From Streptomyces coffeae (GTDB lineage: Bacteria; Actinomycetota; Actinomycetes; Streptomycetales; Streptomycetaceae): a DNA stretch of 64,000 bases. Position numbers and translations under genes: made by a program. Below are positions 41,692-51,012 of this stretch, in pieces; within the stretch, counting starts at the first letter, position 1; each line of letters starts with the position of its first letter. The notes under the pieces were generated by a model. It saw only the letters and a list, made by a program, of their open reading frames with translations. It made no database searches and had not been told where the DNA came from. Location: the NCBI RefSeq assembly GCF_016741875.1, contig NZ_JAERRF010000009.1, forward strand, positions 62,001-126,000. Direction: 5' to 3'.

Positions 41692-43263
41692 TCATGACGC
41701 GTTGGTGCTCCCGGATTCGTTCAGCAGCGGGACCACGACCCGTACCGTGGTGCCGACTGTCGGCCGTGACGTCATGGTGAGCGTTCCGCCCCATCGTTCC
41801 GCCCTTTCCTTCATCGTCGTCAACCCGTATCCGTGATGCTCACGGGGTTGGCTGTCACCGGCGGCATCGAGTCCGTGACCGTCGTCGGACACACTGGCGG
41901 TCAGCCTCTGGCGCCGCACCGCCAGCCGGATCACGACTCCCGTAGCCTCTGCGTGTTTGACCACGTTGTGGACCGCTTCCGCGACGATCCGGTACACGTC
42001 CTCGACCACGTCAGGCGCGAGTTGGTCGAGGCCCCTTCCCATGCTGAGGCTGAAATGCAGTCCCGTGCGGTTCGTCGTGCTCTTCACGAGTGCGCGGACT
42101 GCGTCCTCCAGTCTGAGATCCAAGGAAGCCAAGGGCCGCAGCTCGTGCACCATGGCCCGGAGATCGGCAAGAACAGTCTGGGAAAGACTGCCGACTTCGG
42201 CGGCGACGCGGCGGGCGACCTCGGCAGGCACGGGAGAGCCCCGCTCGCCCAACACCCTCATCACCTCGGCCTGCATGCCGATGGAGAAGACCTGCTGAAC
42301 GATCGAGTCATGCAGGTCGCGCGCAAGGCGCTGTCGCTCCCTCTTCCGTGCTTCTTCGCGCTCCCTCTGCAGCAGAGCCGCATAATCCACGGCCACGGCA
42401 GCCTGGTCTGCCATGGCGACCAGGAATTCGAGTGCCGTCGGTCCGACCACCTGCCCCGGCGCGCAGAATGCGTTGAGTATGCCCGCGACCCGTCCACGCA
42501 CCATGAGCGGAACGCTGACGAACCAGTCCCACCGCAGCTCACCCAGATATGGGCGCAGTGGCTGCCATGCGGGATCGTCCTGAATGGCTGACCACCGATG
42601 TGGGACCACGACCGGTTGAGCCGTTTCAAAGGCGTCGAGCATGCGAAGAGAGGCGCCTCGTTCATGGCACTGCATAAGGCGCTCGAAAAAGTCCGGCCAC
42701 CGTTGAAAGCCCGCGGACCCCATGATGCGCAGCCCCCGCACTGGGGCATCAGCTGTGAAGATCTGGACGCCCGCGAGAGCATCGGCCTGGAGAACCTCGT
42801 GGGCGAGGGCGTCGAGCGTCGCGCTCAGGGACCCCTCGGACGCCAGCTTTACAGAGGACCTGGCGATTGCGGCTATGCGGCGCCCCCGGTGACGTTCGTC
42901 CGTCACATCACGGAATGCGACCACAGCCAGCGGCTGGTCGGTGGAGAGGCGCTGGGCGCGGTAGGCGAACTCCCGGCATATCCCCGGACCCGGCTCCCAT
43001 GTCGTCACGTGCTCCGCGGACGCGGCATCGAACAGGGAGGACGAGCTTTCCGAGCCATCAGGCAGGGCGAAGGGCGCTCCTTTGCCGATCAAATCTGCCT
43101 CATCATGGCCGCACAGAGCGGCAGCAGCCGCGTTGAGCTGCACGAACAGCCCATCGCCGTCCACCACGGCCAACCCCTCCGGGACAGCTGCTACCGGCAC
43201 CGCCCAGCCAATGCGCTGCCCTTGAGCGGCAGGCAGCAAGGAGTGGGAGAGTGAACCAGACAT
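41692..43263 (-). CDS. Cytosolic PAS-GAF sensor histidine kinase (HisKA_3 type)
   Basis: The 523-aa protein has no membrane segment. A PAS domain (about 25-130, VVDGDGLFVQLNAAAAALCG), a GAF domain (about 150-300), a HisKA_3 dimer/phospho domain with LARDLHDSIVQQVFSIG (His), and HATPase_c with EAVHNVVKHAEATGV and GHGLD can be seen. It would sense an intracellular cue, perhaps a hydroxycinnamate or its CoA ester, and phosphorylate the adjacent regulator. The cue is inferred from context only. Confidence 0.92.
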   Translation of the reverse strand: MSGSLSHSLLPAAQGQRIGWAVPVAAVPEGLAVVDGDGLFVQLNAAAAALCGHDEADLIGKGAPFALPDGSESSSSLFDAASAEHVTTWEPGPGICREFAYRAQRLSTDQPLAVVAFRDVTDERHRGRRIAAIARSSVKLASEGSLSATLDALAHEVLQADALAGVQIFTADAPVRGLRIMGSAGFQRWPDFFERLMQCHERGASLRMLDAFETAQPVVVPHRWSAIQDDPAWQPLRPYLGELRWDWFVSVPLMVRGRVAGILNAFCAPGQVVGPTALEFLVAMADQAAVAVDYAALLQREREEARKRERQRLARDLHDSIVQQVFSIGMQAEVMRVLGERGSPVPAEVARRVAAEVGSLSQTVLADLRAMVHELRPLASLDLRLEDAVRALVKSTTNRTGLHFSLSMGRGLDQLAPDVVEDVYRIVAEAVHNVVKHAEATGVVIRLAVRRQRLTASVSDDGHGLDAAGDSQPREHHGYGLTTMKERAERWGGTLTMTSRPTVGTTVRVVVPLLNESGSTNAS

Positions 43264-43377
43264 GGCACTAGCTCCTCAGCGACGTTCATGACCAGTGGCG
43301 GCAAAATGGCCAGTGGCTCACAGCATGACCTCTGTGAGCGTAAAATGCCATCCCCTCTTAACAGGGGTAATTGCGCT

Positions 43378-43467
43378 CTACGTCATTTGTCCTGACCGAG
43401 GTCAGTCATGTCGCCGACAGGGCTGGGGTCATTGACCGGTGTTCCGCCATGGTGCGTTTCCCTAGCG
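43378..43467 (+). promoter_or_regulatory. couO-like operon promoter with GWCANNTGWC box
   Basis: CTACGTCATTTGTCC (43378-43392) lies 84 bp before CTAGCG (43462-43467). GTCATTGAC near 43430 is a second possible half-site pair. The interval is similar to the couT-like promoter. The 327-bp gap between the kinase start and 43591 holds nothing else recognisable. The leader is about 120 nt. Confidence 0.73.
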
Positions 43468-43590
43468 TTTCACCACGAGCTCGGCCGGGTCTCCGAGCCT
43501 GAAGGCATGCCGACGGAGCGCTCCCAGCCCGCCCGAAGAGGGAATTGCGGGAGACGCCGCCCGATATGCCGCACCGATGTGAGGAGCCGC

Positions 43591-44475
43591 ATGGACATCA
43601 CGCGATTGACCGCCATCGACGTGCACACGCACGCCCTTGCCTCTGTTACGGAGAAGAACCGGCCGGCTACCGGATCAGATCTCTTGGCCGGGGTGTTCGG
43701 AACGATTCCCGAGCTGACCGTACCCGAGCTCGCCGCCTACTACCGCGAGCGCTCGATGGCCGCCGTGGTCTTCACTGTCGACAGCATCACCCGGACGGGA
43801 AAGCCGCCCCGGGTCTCCAACGAGGAGATCGCCGACCAGGCGGAAGCGCATGCCGATGTGCTGATCCCGTTCGCGAGCGTCGACCCCGGGCGCGGGGCCG
43901 CCGCCATCCGGATGGCCAAGCGCCTGATCCGGGACCACGGTGTGCGGGGCTTCAAGTTCCACCCGAGTGACCAGGGCTTCTTCCCGAACGACCCGACGGT
44001 TTACCCGCTCTACGATGTCATTCAGGAGGCTGGGTTGCCAGCGCTCTTCCACAGTGGTCAGACCGGCGTCGGCGCAGGTCAGCGGGCAGGCGGCGGGATC
44101 CGGCTGAAGTACTCCAACCCGTTGCACCTCGACGACGTCGCCGTCGACTTTCCCGACATGCCGATCATCATCGCTCACCCGTCCGTACCGTGGCAGGACG
44201 AGGCACTCTCCATCGCCGCGCACAAGCCGCAGGTGTACATCGATCTGTCCGGCTGGTCGCCCAAATACTTTCCGCCGCAGCTCGTCGCACAGGCGAATTC
44301 GCTACTCAAAAGAAAGGTTCTTTTCGGTTCCGATTTCCCGGCGCTTACTCCAGAACGCTGGTTCGCGGATTTCGAGAAACTGCCGATCAAGGATGAGGTC
44401 CGACCGTTGATCCTCAAGGAGAACGCCGCCCGGTTGTTCGGGCTGTCCGGCTCCGCTCAGGAGAAGGGCGAATGA
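43591..44475 (+). CDS. Amidohydrolase, probable aryl beta-ketoacyl-CoA hydrolase (CouO-like)
   Basis: The 294-aa COG2159-type TIM barrel has the metal motif AIDVHTHALAS, GFKFHPSDQGFFPN, PALFHSGQTG, IIAHPSVPWQDEAL and VLFGSDFPALTPERW. In the rhodococcal cou pathway an amidohydrolase of this kind cleaves the beta-ketoacyl-CoA to the benzoate and acetyl-CoA. It is coupled by ATGA to the acyl-CoA ligase gene. ATG 43591 is preceded by GAGGAG. A hydratase or decarboxylase role is the alternative. Confidence 0.82.
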   Translation: MDITRLTAIDVHTHALASVTEKNRPATGSDLLAGVFGTIPELTVPELAAYYRERSMAAVVFTVDSITRTGKPPRVSNEEIADQAEAHADVLIPFASVDPGRGAAAIRMAKRLIRDHGVRGFKFHPSDQGFFPNDPTVYPLYDVIQEAGLPALFHSGQTGVGAGQRAGGGIRLKYSNPLHLDDVAVDFPDMPIIIAHPSVPWQDEALSIAAHKPQVYIDLSGWSPKYFPPQLVAQANSLLKRKVLFGSDFPALTPERWFADFEKLPIKDEVRPLILKENAARLFGLSGSAQEKGE

Positions 44476-46121
44476 TCGGCATGGACATGTCCTTCAGCAC
44501 CATGTGGGAAGCGGTGGCCCGGACCCTGCCCGGCGCGGTGGCGATCTCCGAACCCGGCCGCGACTACACCTATGCCGAGTTCGACGATCGCGCGGCACGT
44601 CTGGCAGCCGCCCTCGAGACTGCCGGAGTCGGTCCCGGCCATACCGTCGCCTGCTATCTGTACAACAGCGCCGCCTACCTGGAAACGGTGTTCGCCGCGC
44701 TGAAACTCGGCGCCATCCCCGTCAACGCCAATTACCGCTACACCGAGCAGGAACTGTCCTCCCTCCTCGAGGACGCGGATGCCGCCGCGCTCGTCTACAG
44801 CGGAGCCCTCGCCGGAAACGTGGCACACGCCGCCGAGCACGTCTCCACACTCCGGCTGCTCGTGCGCGTCGGAGACCTGCCCGCCGGCGGACCCTCTGGG
44901 CCGCAGGCGCCGACCCTGGAGGACATCCTCGCTCTCACCGCGCCCAGGCCGGCCGCCCCTCGCCCCGGAACGGACCGCCTGTTCATGTACACCGGCGGCA
45001 CCACAGGGAAACCGAAGGGAGTGATCTGGCAGCAGGCCGATCTCCTGCACTCCCTGGCCGTACCCATATACCGCCCCCTCGGCCGGAACACCCTGCCGGC
45101 CACCCTTGATGAAGCCGTGGAGATCGCCTCGACAGCCCACCGGGACGGCACAGCTCCCACCACCATGCCCGTCGTCCCGCTGATGCACGCCACGGGGCTG
45201 TTCAACACGATGGGCGCGTTGCTGGTCGGCGGCAGAGCAGTGCTGGCACGGCAGGGTGGACTCGATCCGGCGCATGTGTGGCAGACGGTGGCCGAACGTA
45301 CCGTCGACACGATCATCGTGGCCGGGAACGCCGTCTGCCAACCACTCGTCGATGAACTGCTACGCGCCGAGCAGACCGGGACCCCCCACGACATCGGGTC
45401 GCTGAGGTCCATAATCAGCTCCGGGACAGCGCTGAGCGACGGACTCAAGCGTGAGCTGCACGACCGCGCGGACGTAACGATCATCGACGCGATCGCCTCC
45501 AGTGAGGGTGGGCCCTTCGCCTTTGCGATCACCACCTCCGCCAAGGACCTCCCCGCCCGCTTCTTCCCCTCCCCTGCCACAAAGGTGTTCAACGAAGCGG
45601 ATGCCGAAGTACGGCCCGGCACCGGCGAAGTCGGGGCCCTCGCCTACAGCGGACCGATGCCTCTGGGCTACTACAAGGACACCGCCAAGAGCCAAACGAC
45701 GTTCCGGCACATCGACGGCACTCGCTACGCCATCCCCGGCGATCTCGCCGAGGTACAGGCTGACGGAGCGATCCGATTCCTCGGCCGCGGCTCGGGGGTG
45801 ATCAACACCGGAGGGGAGAAGGTGCACCCCCAGGAGGTCGAGGTTGCGCTGCTCGCCCACCCCGCGGTGACCGACTGCATAGTGGTGGGAGTCCCCGACG
45901 AGACCTGGGGCCAGCGGGTCTCGGCCGTCGTGGCTACACGAAGCAGCTCCGCGGTATCCGAGGAGGAACTGCAGGACTGGGTCCGGCGGAGGCTCGCCGG
46001 ATACAAGGTGCCCCGCTTCCTCGTGCTGACGGATGAGCTGCCCCGCACACCGACCGGCAAGCTCGAAGTCTCCTGGGCGCAGAAGGCAGTGCTCAGCGCC
46101 CAACGCAGCGCACAGGCATAA
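44472..46121 (+). CDS. Acyl-CoA synthetase, probable hydroxycinnamate-CoA ligase (CouL-like)
   Basis: The 549-aa ANL-family enzyme has the P-loop MYTGGTTGKPKGVIW, a YYKD-containing motif in PMPLGYYKDT, RFLGRGSGVINTGGEKVHPQ, and the terminal catalytic Lys region PRTPTGKLEVSW. It would activate ferulate, p-coumarate or sinapate with CoA and ATP, starting side-chain shortening by the CouM/N/O-like enzymes. The start overlaps the amidohydrolase stop (ATGA). Confidence 0.88.
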   Translation: MIGMDMSFSTMWEAVARTLPGAVAISEPGRDYTYAEFDDRAARLAAALETAGVGPGHTVACYLYNSAAYLETVFAALKLGAIPVNANYRYTEQELSSLLEDADAAALVYSGALAGNVAHAAEHVSTLRLLVRVGDLPAGGPSGPQAPTLEDILALTAPRPAAPRPGTDRLFMYTGGTTGKPKGVIWQQADLLHSLAVPIYRPLGRNTLPATLDEAVEIASTAHRDGTAPTTMPVVPLMHATGLFNTMGALLVGGRAVLARQGGLDPAHVWQTVAERTVDTIIVAGNAVCQPLVDELLRAEQTGTPHDIGSLRSIISSGTALSDGLKRELHDRADVTIIDAIASSEGGPFAFAITTSAKDLPARFFPSPATKVFNEADAEVRPGTGEVGALAYSGPMPLGYYKDTAKSQTTFRHIDGTRYAIPGDLAEVQADGAIRFLGRGSGVINTGGEKVHPQEVEVALLAHPAVTDCIVVGVPDETWGQRVSAVVATRSSSAVSEEELQDWVRRRLAGYKVPRFLVLTDELPRTPTGKLEVSWAQKAVLSAQRSAQA

Positions 46122-46269
46122 ACGCCGTACGAGAGTCGTGAATGATTCAGCACTCGAACACAGAGCCTGCAGCCCATCACCAAGAGTAAGCATAGTGTGA
46201 CCGCGATCGAGTGATTGCGACGTAATGTGCCTATAGAGACAATTGGGTGGTGGTAGGCCGAGGAGCGCG

Positions 46270-48366
46270 ATGAGGCCTCATGCGGATGCGGTCGGTGACA
46301 GGGCGATGCTCCAACACCACTTCGCGGTCAGTCGGGCATTCATGGCTCGGGAGGATGCGGGCCTGGTGATCACCGACACGGATTTGCGGGTGCTGGAGTC
46401 CAACGTCCGGCCAACCATGTTCGGTGGCGTCGGTGTTCCGGTCGGCAGCCTGTTCCACGAGTTCTTCAACGCTCAGCACGCCCCGGAGGTGGAGCGCCGA
46501 TTGCGTCAGGTCGTCGACGGGAATGCCGCGCTGTCCGGCATGGAGATTCCCTTCGTTTCTGCGATCGGGCCCTCGGGCAATCCGTGCATGCTGTCCCTCA
46601 CGGCCGCGCGGCTGGAGGTCGAGGACGGGCAAACGATCGGGCTGGTGGTGGATCTCAGGGACGTCTCCGAGCAGCACCGCTCGCGGCACCGACTGGAACT
46701 GCTCCACAGGGCGGCAGACCAGATCGGCACATCGCTCGATGTCGACCGAACCACCCAGGACCTCGCAGACCTGCTGGTCCCCTCGCTCGGCGATCTCGCC
46801 CAAGTGTTCTTGGCCGAATCCGTTCTCGTCGGAGACGAGCCCCCGGAATTGGCCGCCGGGGTGGGCAGGCATCACCTGCGGTGCGCTGCGGTGCGGGCCC
46901 TGGGTCCTTGGCCCAGTGGCATGATTTCGCCAGGAGAGCAGCTTCCTTCTCTCCCCGGCAAACGGAGTATTCTCAACGTGCTTCGCGGCAACGCCGTAGT
47001 GACCAACCCTCGCGAGCTCGCGAAACTCTACGGTGCGCGATCTCCACTCATCACGCAGCTGATCCCGCCCAGTGGGCATTCGTCAGTGGTGGCTCCTTTG
47101 TTCGCCCGCGGGCTGGCTCTGGGGAGTGTGGTGGTCTGGCGAGTGCAGAACGACTCCCCGTTCGACGAAGGAGACTCCCAGCTCCTGCTCGAGATCGCCT
47201 CCCGGGCAGCACTGAGTGTCGACAACGCCCGGCGCTTCACCAGGGAGCACCGCGCGGCCGTCACCCTGCAGCGCAGTCTGCTTCCGCTTTCCTCCGCCCA
47301 CATCACAGCCGCGCAGACGGCCGGCATCTACCGGCCTGCCAGTAGCGCAGCCGGCGTAGGCGGTGACTGGTTCGATGTCGTCCCTCTGTCCTCGCTGCGG
47401 GTGGCCTTCGTCGTGGGAGACGTCGTCGGGCACGGCTTGCACGCCGCGGCAACAATGGGGAGACTGCGCGCTGCCATTCGGACCATTGCCTCCTTGGACC
47501 TCCCACCTGATGAGGTCCTCATGCAGCTCGACGACCTGGTCCAGGAGCTCGCCACCGACGCCGAGGGCAGCGACAACGGTTCCGACAGCACCGGAGCGAC
47601 GTGCCTGTACGCCCTCTACGATCCCGTAACCCGCCGCTGCGCGATCGCGAGCGCCGGCCACCCGCCCCCTGCGCTGGTAAGCCCCAACGGCACAGCTGAC
47701 TTCATCGAGCTGGACCCCGGCCCCCCACTCGGTGTCGGCGGCATGCCCTTCGACGTGACCGAGATCGACATTGAGCCCGCCAGCATCCTCGCCCTGTACA
47801 CCGACGGATTGGTCGAGCAGCCGCACATCAGCCTGGGCATGGAGCGGCTCAAGTCCGCACTCGCCCGAGCGTGCCGATCAGGATGCAACTTGCGGGAAGA
47901 GGGCGACCGGCTGCTCACACAACTGTGTGGCTCAACTGCCCGTAATGATGCGGCGCTGTTGCTGGCTCGCACCCATTCCGTGCTCGGCGAGAACACGAGG
48001 TCTTGGGAATTTCCGCGCGCCCCCGAGATCGTCGCGCAGGCGCGCAACGTCACCTCGAAGCAGCTCCATGCGTGGGGGCTCGAGGACCTGACGTTCACCA
48101 CCGAACTCATCGTCAGCGAGCTGGTCACCAACGCGGTCCGCTACGCCGTCGATCCTGTGCGACTGCGCCTCACCCGCGACCGCATACTGGTCTGCGAAGT
48201 GTCCGACGGCAGCAACACCCAGCCCCGGCTGCGCCGAGCCCGGTCCACCGACGAAGGAGGCCGCGGCCTGTTCCTCGTCGCCCAACTGACCAATCGCTGG
48301 GGCTGCCGCTACGGCCCTCGCGGAAAGACCATTTGGGTCGAGATCAGCAAACCCTCAGAGCAGTGA
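46270..48366 (+). CDS. PAS-GAF-SpoIIE phosphatase with C-terminal HATPase kinase domain
   Basis: The 698-aa regulator has an N-terminal PAS domain (about 20-130), GAF (150-320), a PP2C/SpoIIE phosphatase (VGGDWFDVVPL, FVVGDVVGHGLHAA, ASAGHPPPAL, LYTDGLVE) and an RsbW-like HATPase (ELIVSELVTNAVRYA, EGGRGLFLVAQL). Such Streptomyces proteins act on anti-sigma-factor antagonists. ATG 46270 follows GAGGAGCG. It ends the aromatic island, and its last 58 bases overlap the opposite-strand pseudogene. The 13220 ORF is a truncated paralogue. Confidence 0.9.
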   Translation: MRPHADAVGDRAMLQHHFAVSRAFMAREDAGLVITDTDLRVLESNVRPTMFGGVGVPVGSLFHEFFNAQHAPEVERRLRQVVDGNAALSGMEIPFVSAIGPSGNPCMLSLTAARLEVEDGQTIGLVVDLRDVSEQHRSRHRLELLHRAADQIGTSLDVDRTTQDLADLLVPSLGDLAQVFLAESVLVGDEPPELAAGVGRHHLRCAAVRALGPWPSGMISPGEQLPSLPGKRSILNVLRGNAVVTNPRELAKLYGARSPLITQLIPPSGHSSVVAPLFARGLALGSVVVWRVQNDSPFDEGDSQLLLEIASRAALSVDNARRFTREHRAAVTLQRSLLPLSSAHITAAQTAGIYRPASSAAGVGGDWFDVVPLSSLRVAFVVGDVVGHGLHAAATMGRLRAAIRTIASLDLPPDEVLMQLDDLVQELATDAEGSDNGSDSTGATCLYALYDPVTRRCAIASAGHPPPALVSPNGTADFIELDPGPPLGVGGMPFDVTEIDIEPASILALYTDGLVEQPHISLGMERLKSALARACRSGCNLREEGDRLLTQLCGSTARNDAALLLARTHSVLGENTRSWEFPRAPEIVAQARNVTSKQLHAWGLEDLTFTTELIVSELVTNAVRYAVDPVRLRLTRDRILVCEVSDGSNTQPRLRRARSTDEGGRGLFLVAQLTNRWGCRYGPRGKTIWVEISKPSEQ

Positions 48367-49672
48367 GGGGAACCTCGCGGCAGAGCCACTTTCGGTGAGC
48401 GCCGGGCGTCTCGCTGGACGAGAACTCCCATGTCGCGCACGGTGACCGCGACGCCCTTGGCGCGGCGTCGTGGATCGTGGTCCGTGCTGGCCCAGGCGAT
48501 GCGCGCGTCCGGTCGGATCAGGACGCTGGTGATGTCGCGCCACGGCTCGGCAGCGACCTCGCGGTCGACGGCAGCGGCATGGTGCGCGAAGTCGTCGGAG
48601 TCCGCGGATGCGGTCTGCGGCGTGTGTTTGCCGTCGAGGTCGAGCAGCACCATCTTGCCGTCGTGCAGCAACGTGTGAGGGGCGGTTCCCGCAGTCGTGT
48701 CGGAGCGCAGCGCGAGTCCGGCAAGCCGTGTTCCTGCCATGGGGTGAGCAGAGGTGCCGTCGGCTTCGGCAGCGACGGCGTAGGGCGGGTCGCCGAAGCC
48801 GGCTACGCGCCGGGCCCACAACAGGTTGGTCTCCGGCTGCGCCAAGGCCGCGGAGAAGGCGTCGCGCAGGGCGACCTCCTCCGGTGTCTCGGCGCAGAAC
48901 AGTGCAGCTTGGGCGCGGGTGTTTGCCACGACCGCTGCCCCCGCCGGGCGCCGTTCGGTGTCGTAACTGTCGAGAAGGGTGGCCGCGGCGCGTCCGCGCA
49001 CCGTCGCGGCGAGCTTCCAGCCGAGGTTGGCGGCGTCCTGGATGCCGAGGTTCATCCCCTGACCGCCGGCGGGGAAGAACATGTGGGCCGCGTCTCCGGC
49101 GAGCAGCACGCGTCCCGAGCATGAACGGCTCCTCGGGCCGATCCTCCAGGACGACATCGGCCAGCCAGCCGGTCAACGTGGTGTCGGAGCCGGGAAAGCC
49201 GATACCGGCGGCCCCGCGGACCGCGCTACGGGTTCCGTCGCATCCCACCACCCAGCTGGTGTGCAGTGTGACGTGCCGGCCTTCGGAACGGACGATGAGT
49301 TCGACGCCTTCGTCGTCCTGTGTCAGCGAGACCAGCTCCTGCCCGTGAGGCACCTCGGCCCCCATCGACGTGGCGCGCTCTTCCAGCAGTTGCTCGGTGT
49401 CGAACTGATTGAGCGCCAGCGAGAACGGGTGGAACCGGCGTCCCGCGCTCGATGAAGCGCTCGGCGACGCCACGCGTGGCGAAGGTGTCCAACGTACCGG
49501 CCTGCATGCCCACGGCGCGTGAGCGGGAATCCCGCACCGCGGCCTTCTCCAGGACGAGCACCGAAACATCGCGCAGGCGCAGTTCGGCGGCGAGCCATAG
49601 CCCGACAGGTCCGGCTCCCACCACGACCACGTCGGCGTCTGCCCGGGCCGTGGTGCGTATGTCGTGCCTCAT
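48309..49672 (-). pseudogene. Decayed FAD-dependent aromatic monooxygenase
   Basis: Three frames on the minus strand form one protein. From 49672: DVVVVGAGPVGLWLAAELRL (FAD motif). Then FNQFDTEQLLEERA-like and VVGCDGTRSAVRGAAGIGF (frame shift near 49440). Then VLLAGDAAHMFFPAGGQGMN (second shift near 49130). Between the last two, about 60-100 residues of the substrate domain are missing. It resembles rifampicin- or polyketide-type class A flavin monooxygenases. A TetR gene upstream was probably its regulator. Confidence 0.8.
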
Positions 49673-49938
49673 CGCGTCTCACCAGTCGCCCCATGGCGCG
49701 GGTGGCGACGTGCGTCAGCCGTATCGCGTCCGCCCCGGCCGGGATGTACGAACTTCCGCCGGTACAGGGGGACGTTTGACGCCTGGTCAGACGCATACCT
49801 TGGATTGCTGATTCGGTGGACCGCCAAAGGGATCGTCCACTCATTCATGGGCGTTGATGAGTGGCGCGCGACCGTTGCTCGTCGTCCGCTCCCACTGGCG
49901 CACCGCACACGCGGTCAAGGAGAGCACCACAGCCCGGT

Positions 49939-50535
49939 TCAGTCGGGCGCGTTGAGCAGGGATCGGAGGCCGAAGGTGAATCGCTCGTCGAAGTCGGCCG
50001 CCATCAGGTGCGTTGATGTCTCGGCGGCGGAAAGGCTCGGATACGGGCCTGAGGCGAGGGCGGCCCGCAAGGAGTCGACCTGGACGGGTTCGTGAGCCTG
50101 CTGCTCAATGGTCAGGCCGAGAACGAAATAGAAGACGGACCAGTGCAGCCAGACGGCCTTCTGCGGGTCTCTGCCGAGTTCTTTCAGGGCACCGATGGAG
50201 GCATCGGCGAAGGCCAGCGTATGCGGCCCCGTGGTGACGAGACCGCTGATGAGGCGGGCGCCATCGCGATGCGCCAGCAGGGCTTGACGCAGGCGCCCCC
50301 AGAGCACGGTCAGCCGCTCATAGGGCTCGGTCGCCACGTGCCCGTCGGCACTGGAGCCGATGATGCGCTCGGCGAGCAGCTCAAGAAGCCCCTGCTTGTT
50401 GCCGACGTGCCACCGCACGGAGTTGTGCTGGACGCCCAGGCGGTCGGCGACGGCTCGCAGGGTCAACGCCTCCAGGCCATCGTCGTGGAGTACGGCCAAG
50501 GCGGCGTCGGCGATCGTTTCCCTGGTGACGGCCAT
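49939..50535 (-). CDS. TetR-family regulator (TetR_C type)
   Basis: The 198-aa protein has an N-terminal HTH (LRAVADRLGVQHNSVRWHVG, then NKQGLLELLAERI) and a C-terminal helical domain like that of the tetracycline repressor class. ATG 50535 gives the short N-tail AVTRETIADAAL typical of the class. It reads toward the decayed monooxygenase 266 bp downstream and may be left without its target. Confidence 0.88.
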   Translation of the reverse strand: MAVTRETIADAALAVLHDDGLEALTLRAVADRLGVQHNSVRWHVGNKQGLLELLAERIIGSSADGHVATEPYERLTVLWGRLRQALLAHRDGARLISGLVTTGPHTLAFADASIGALKELGRDPQKAVWLHWSVFYFVLGLTIEQQAHEPVQVDSLRAALASGPYPSLSAAETSTHLMAADFDERFTFGLRSLLNAPD

Positions 50536-50578
50536 GCACTCGGCTCCCCGCAGAGCACGACCAGTCTCAGGCCCCACA

Positions 50579-50914
50579 TCAACTCTTCGGCGCGTTGACT
50601 ATCTTCCCGTCCTTGTCGATGGTGTGGCTCTGCCAGTAGGTGTCCCACTTGTCACCCACGTTCTCCGGTACCTTGCTCTTCGGGTAGCGGGTGTAGCCCT
50701 TGGGCGGCTCGTTGCCGTTGGAAACGCAGGTGCGGCCAGTGGAACCCACGTTCAGTGCCGGATACTCACCGCCCCCGCAGATCGCGTCCTGCTGTGAGCA
50801 GCCCGTGATCGAAAGTGCCGCCGCGGAGGCCAGTGCGAGGATCGACACGGTACGGCGGAGGCAACGGCGGCGCGTGCTGGACGAGGCCGTGCGGGCACCC
50901 ATATTGCTGCGCAT
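50579..50914 (-). CDS. Small secreted lipoprotein of unknown function
   Basis: The 111-aa protein starts with a twin-Arg-rich charged segment, a hydrophobic stretch (TVSILALASAAALSITGC) and a lipobox Cys near residue 39. The mature part has two more Cys (AICGGG, RTCVSN) and a PPKGYTRYPKSKVPENVGD segment. It is typical of small conserved Streptomyces lipoproteins. RBS AGGAG precedes ATG 50914. No function is recognised. Confidence 0.8.
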   Translation of the reverse strand: MRSNMGARTASSSTRRRCLRRTVSILALASAAALSITGCSQQDAICGGGEYPALNVGSTGRTCVSNGNEPPKGYTRYPKSKVPENVGDKWDTYWQSHTIDKDGKIVNAPKS

Positions 50915-51012
50915 GGTGAACTCCTGGTGGATCGATAGGGAAGTAAATCCGTCCCGGTCACGCCTTCCCCGAGGCGAGCCGACCGGCTCATGACCAAGCC
51001 GGTGTGTCGTGG

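Noticed and set aside
48309..49157. A functional short monooxygenase
   Set aside because: It contains only the C-terminal FAD-binding part. The N-terminal part lies in two other frames upstream, so the gene is broken.
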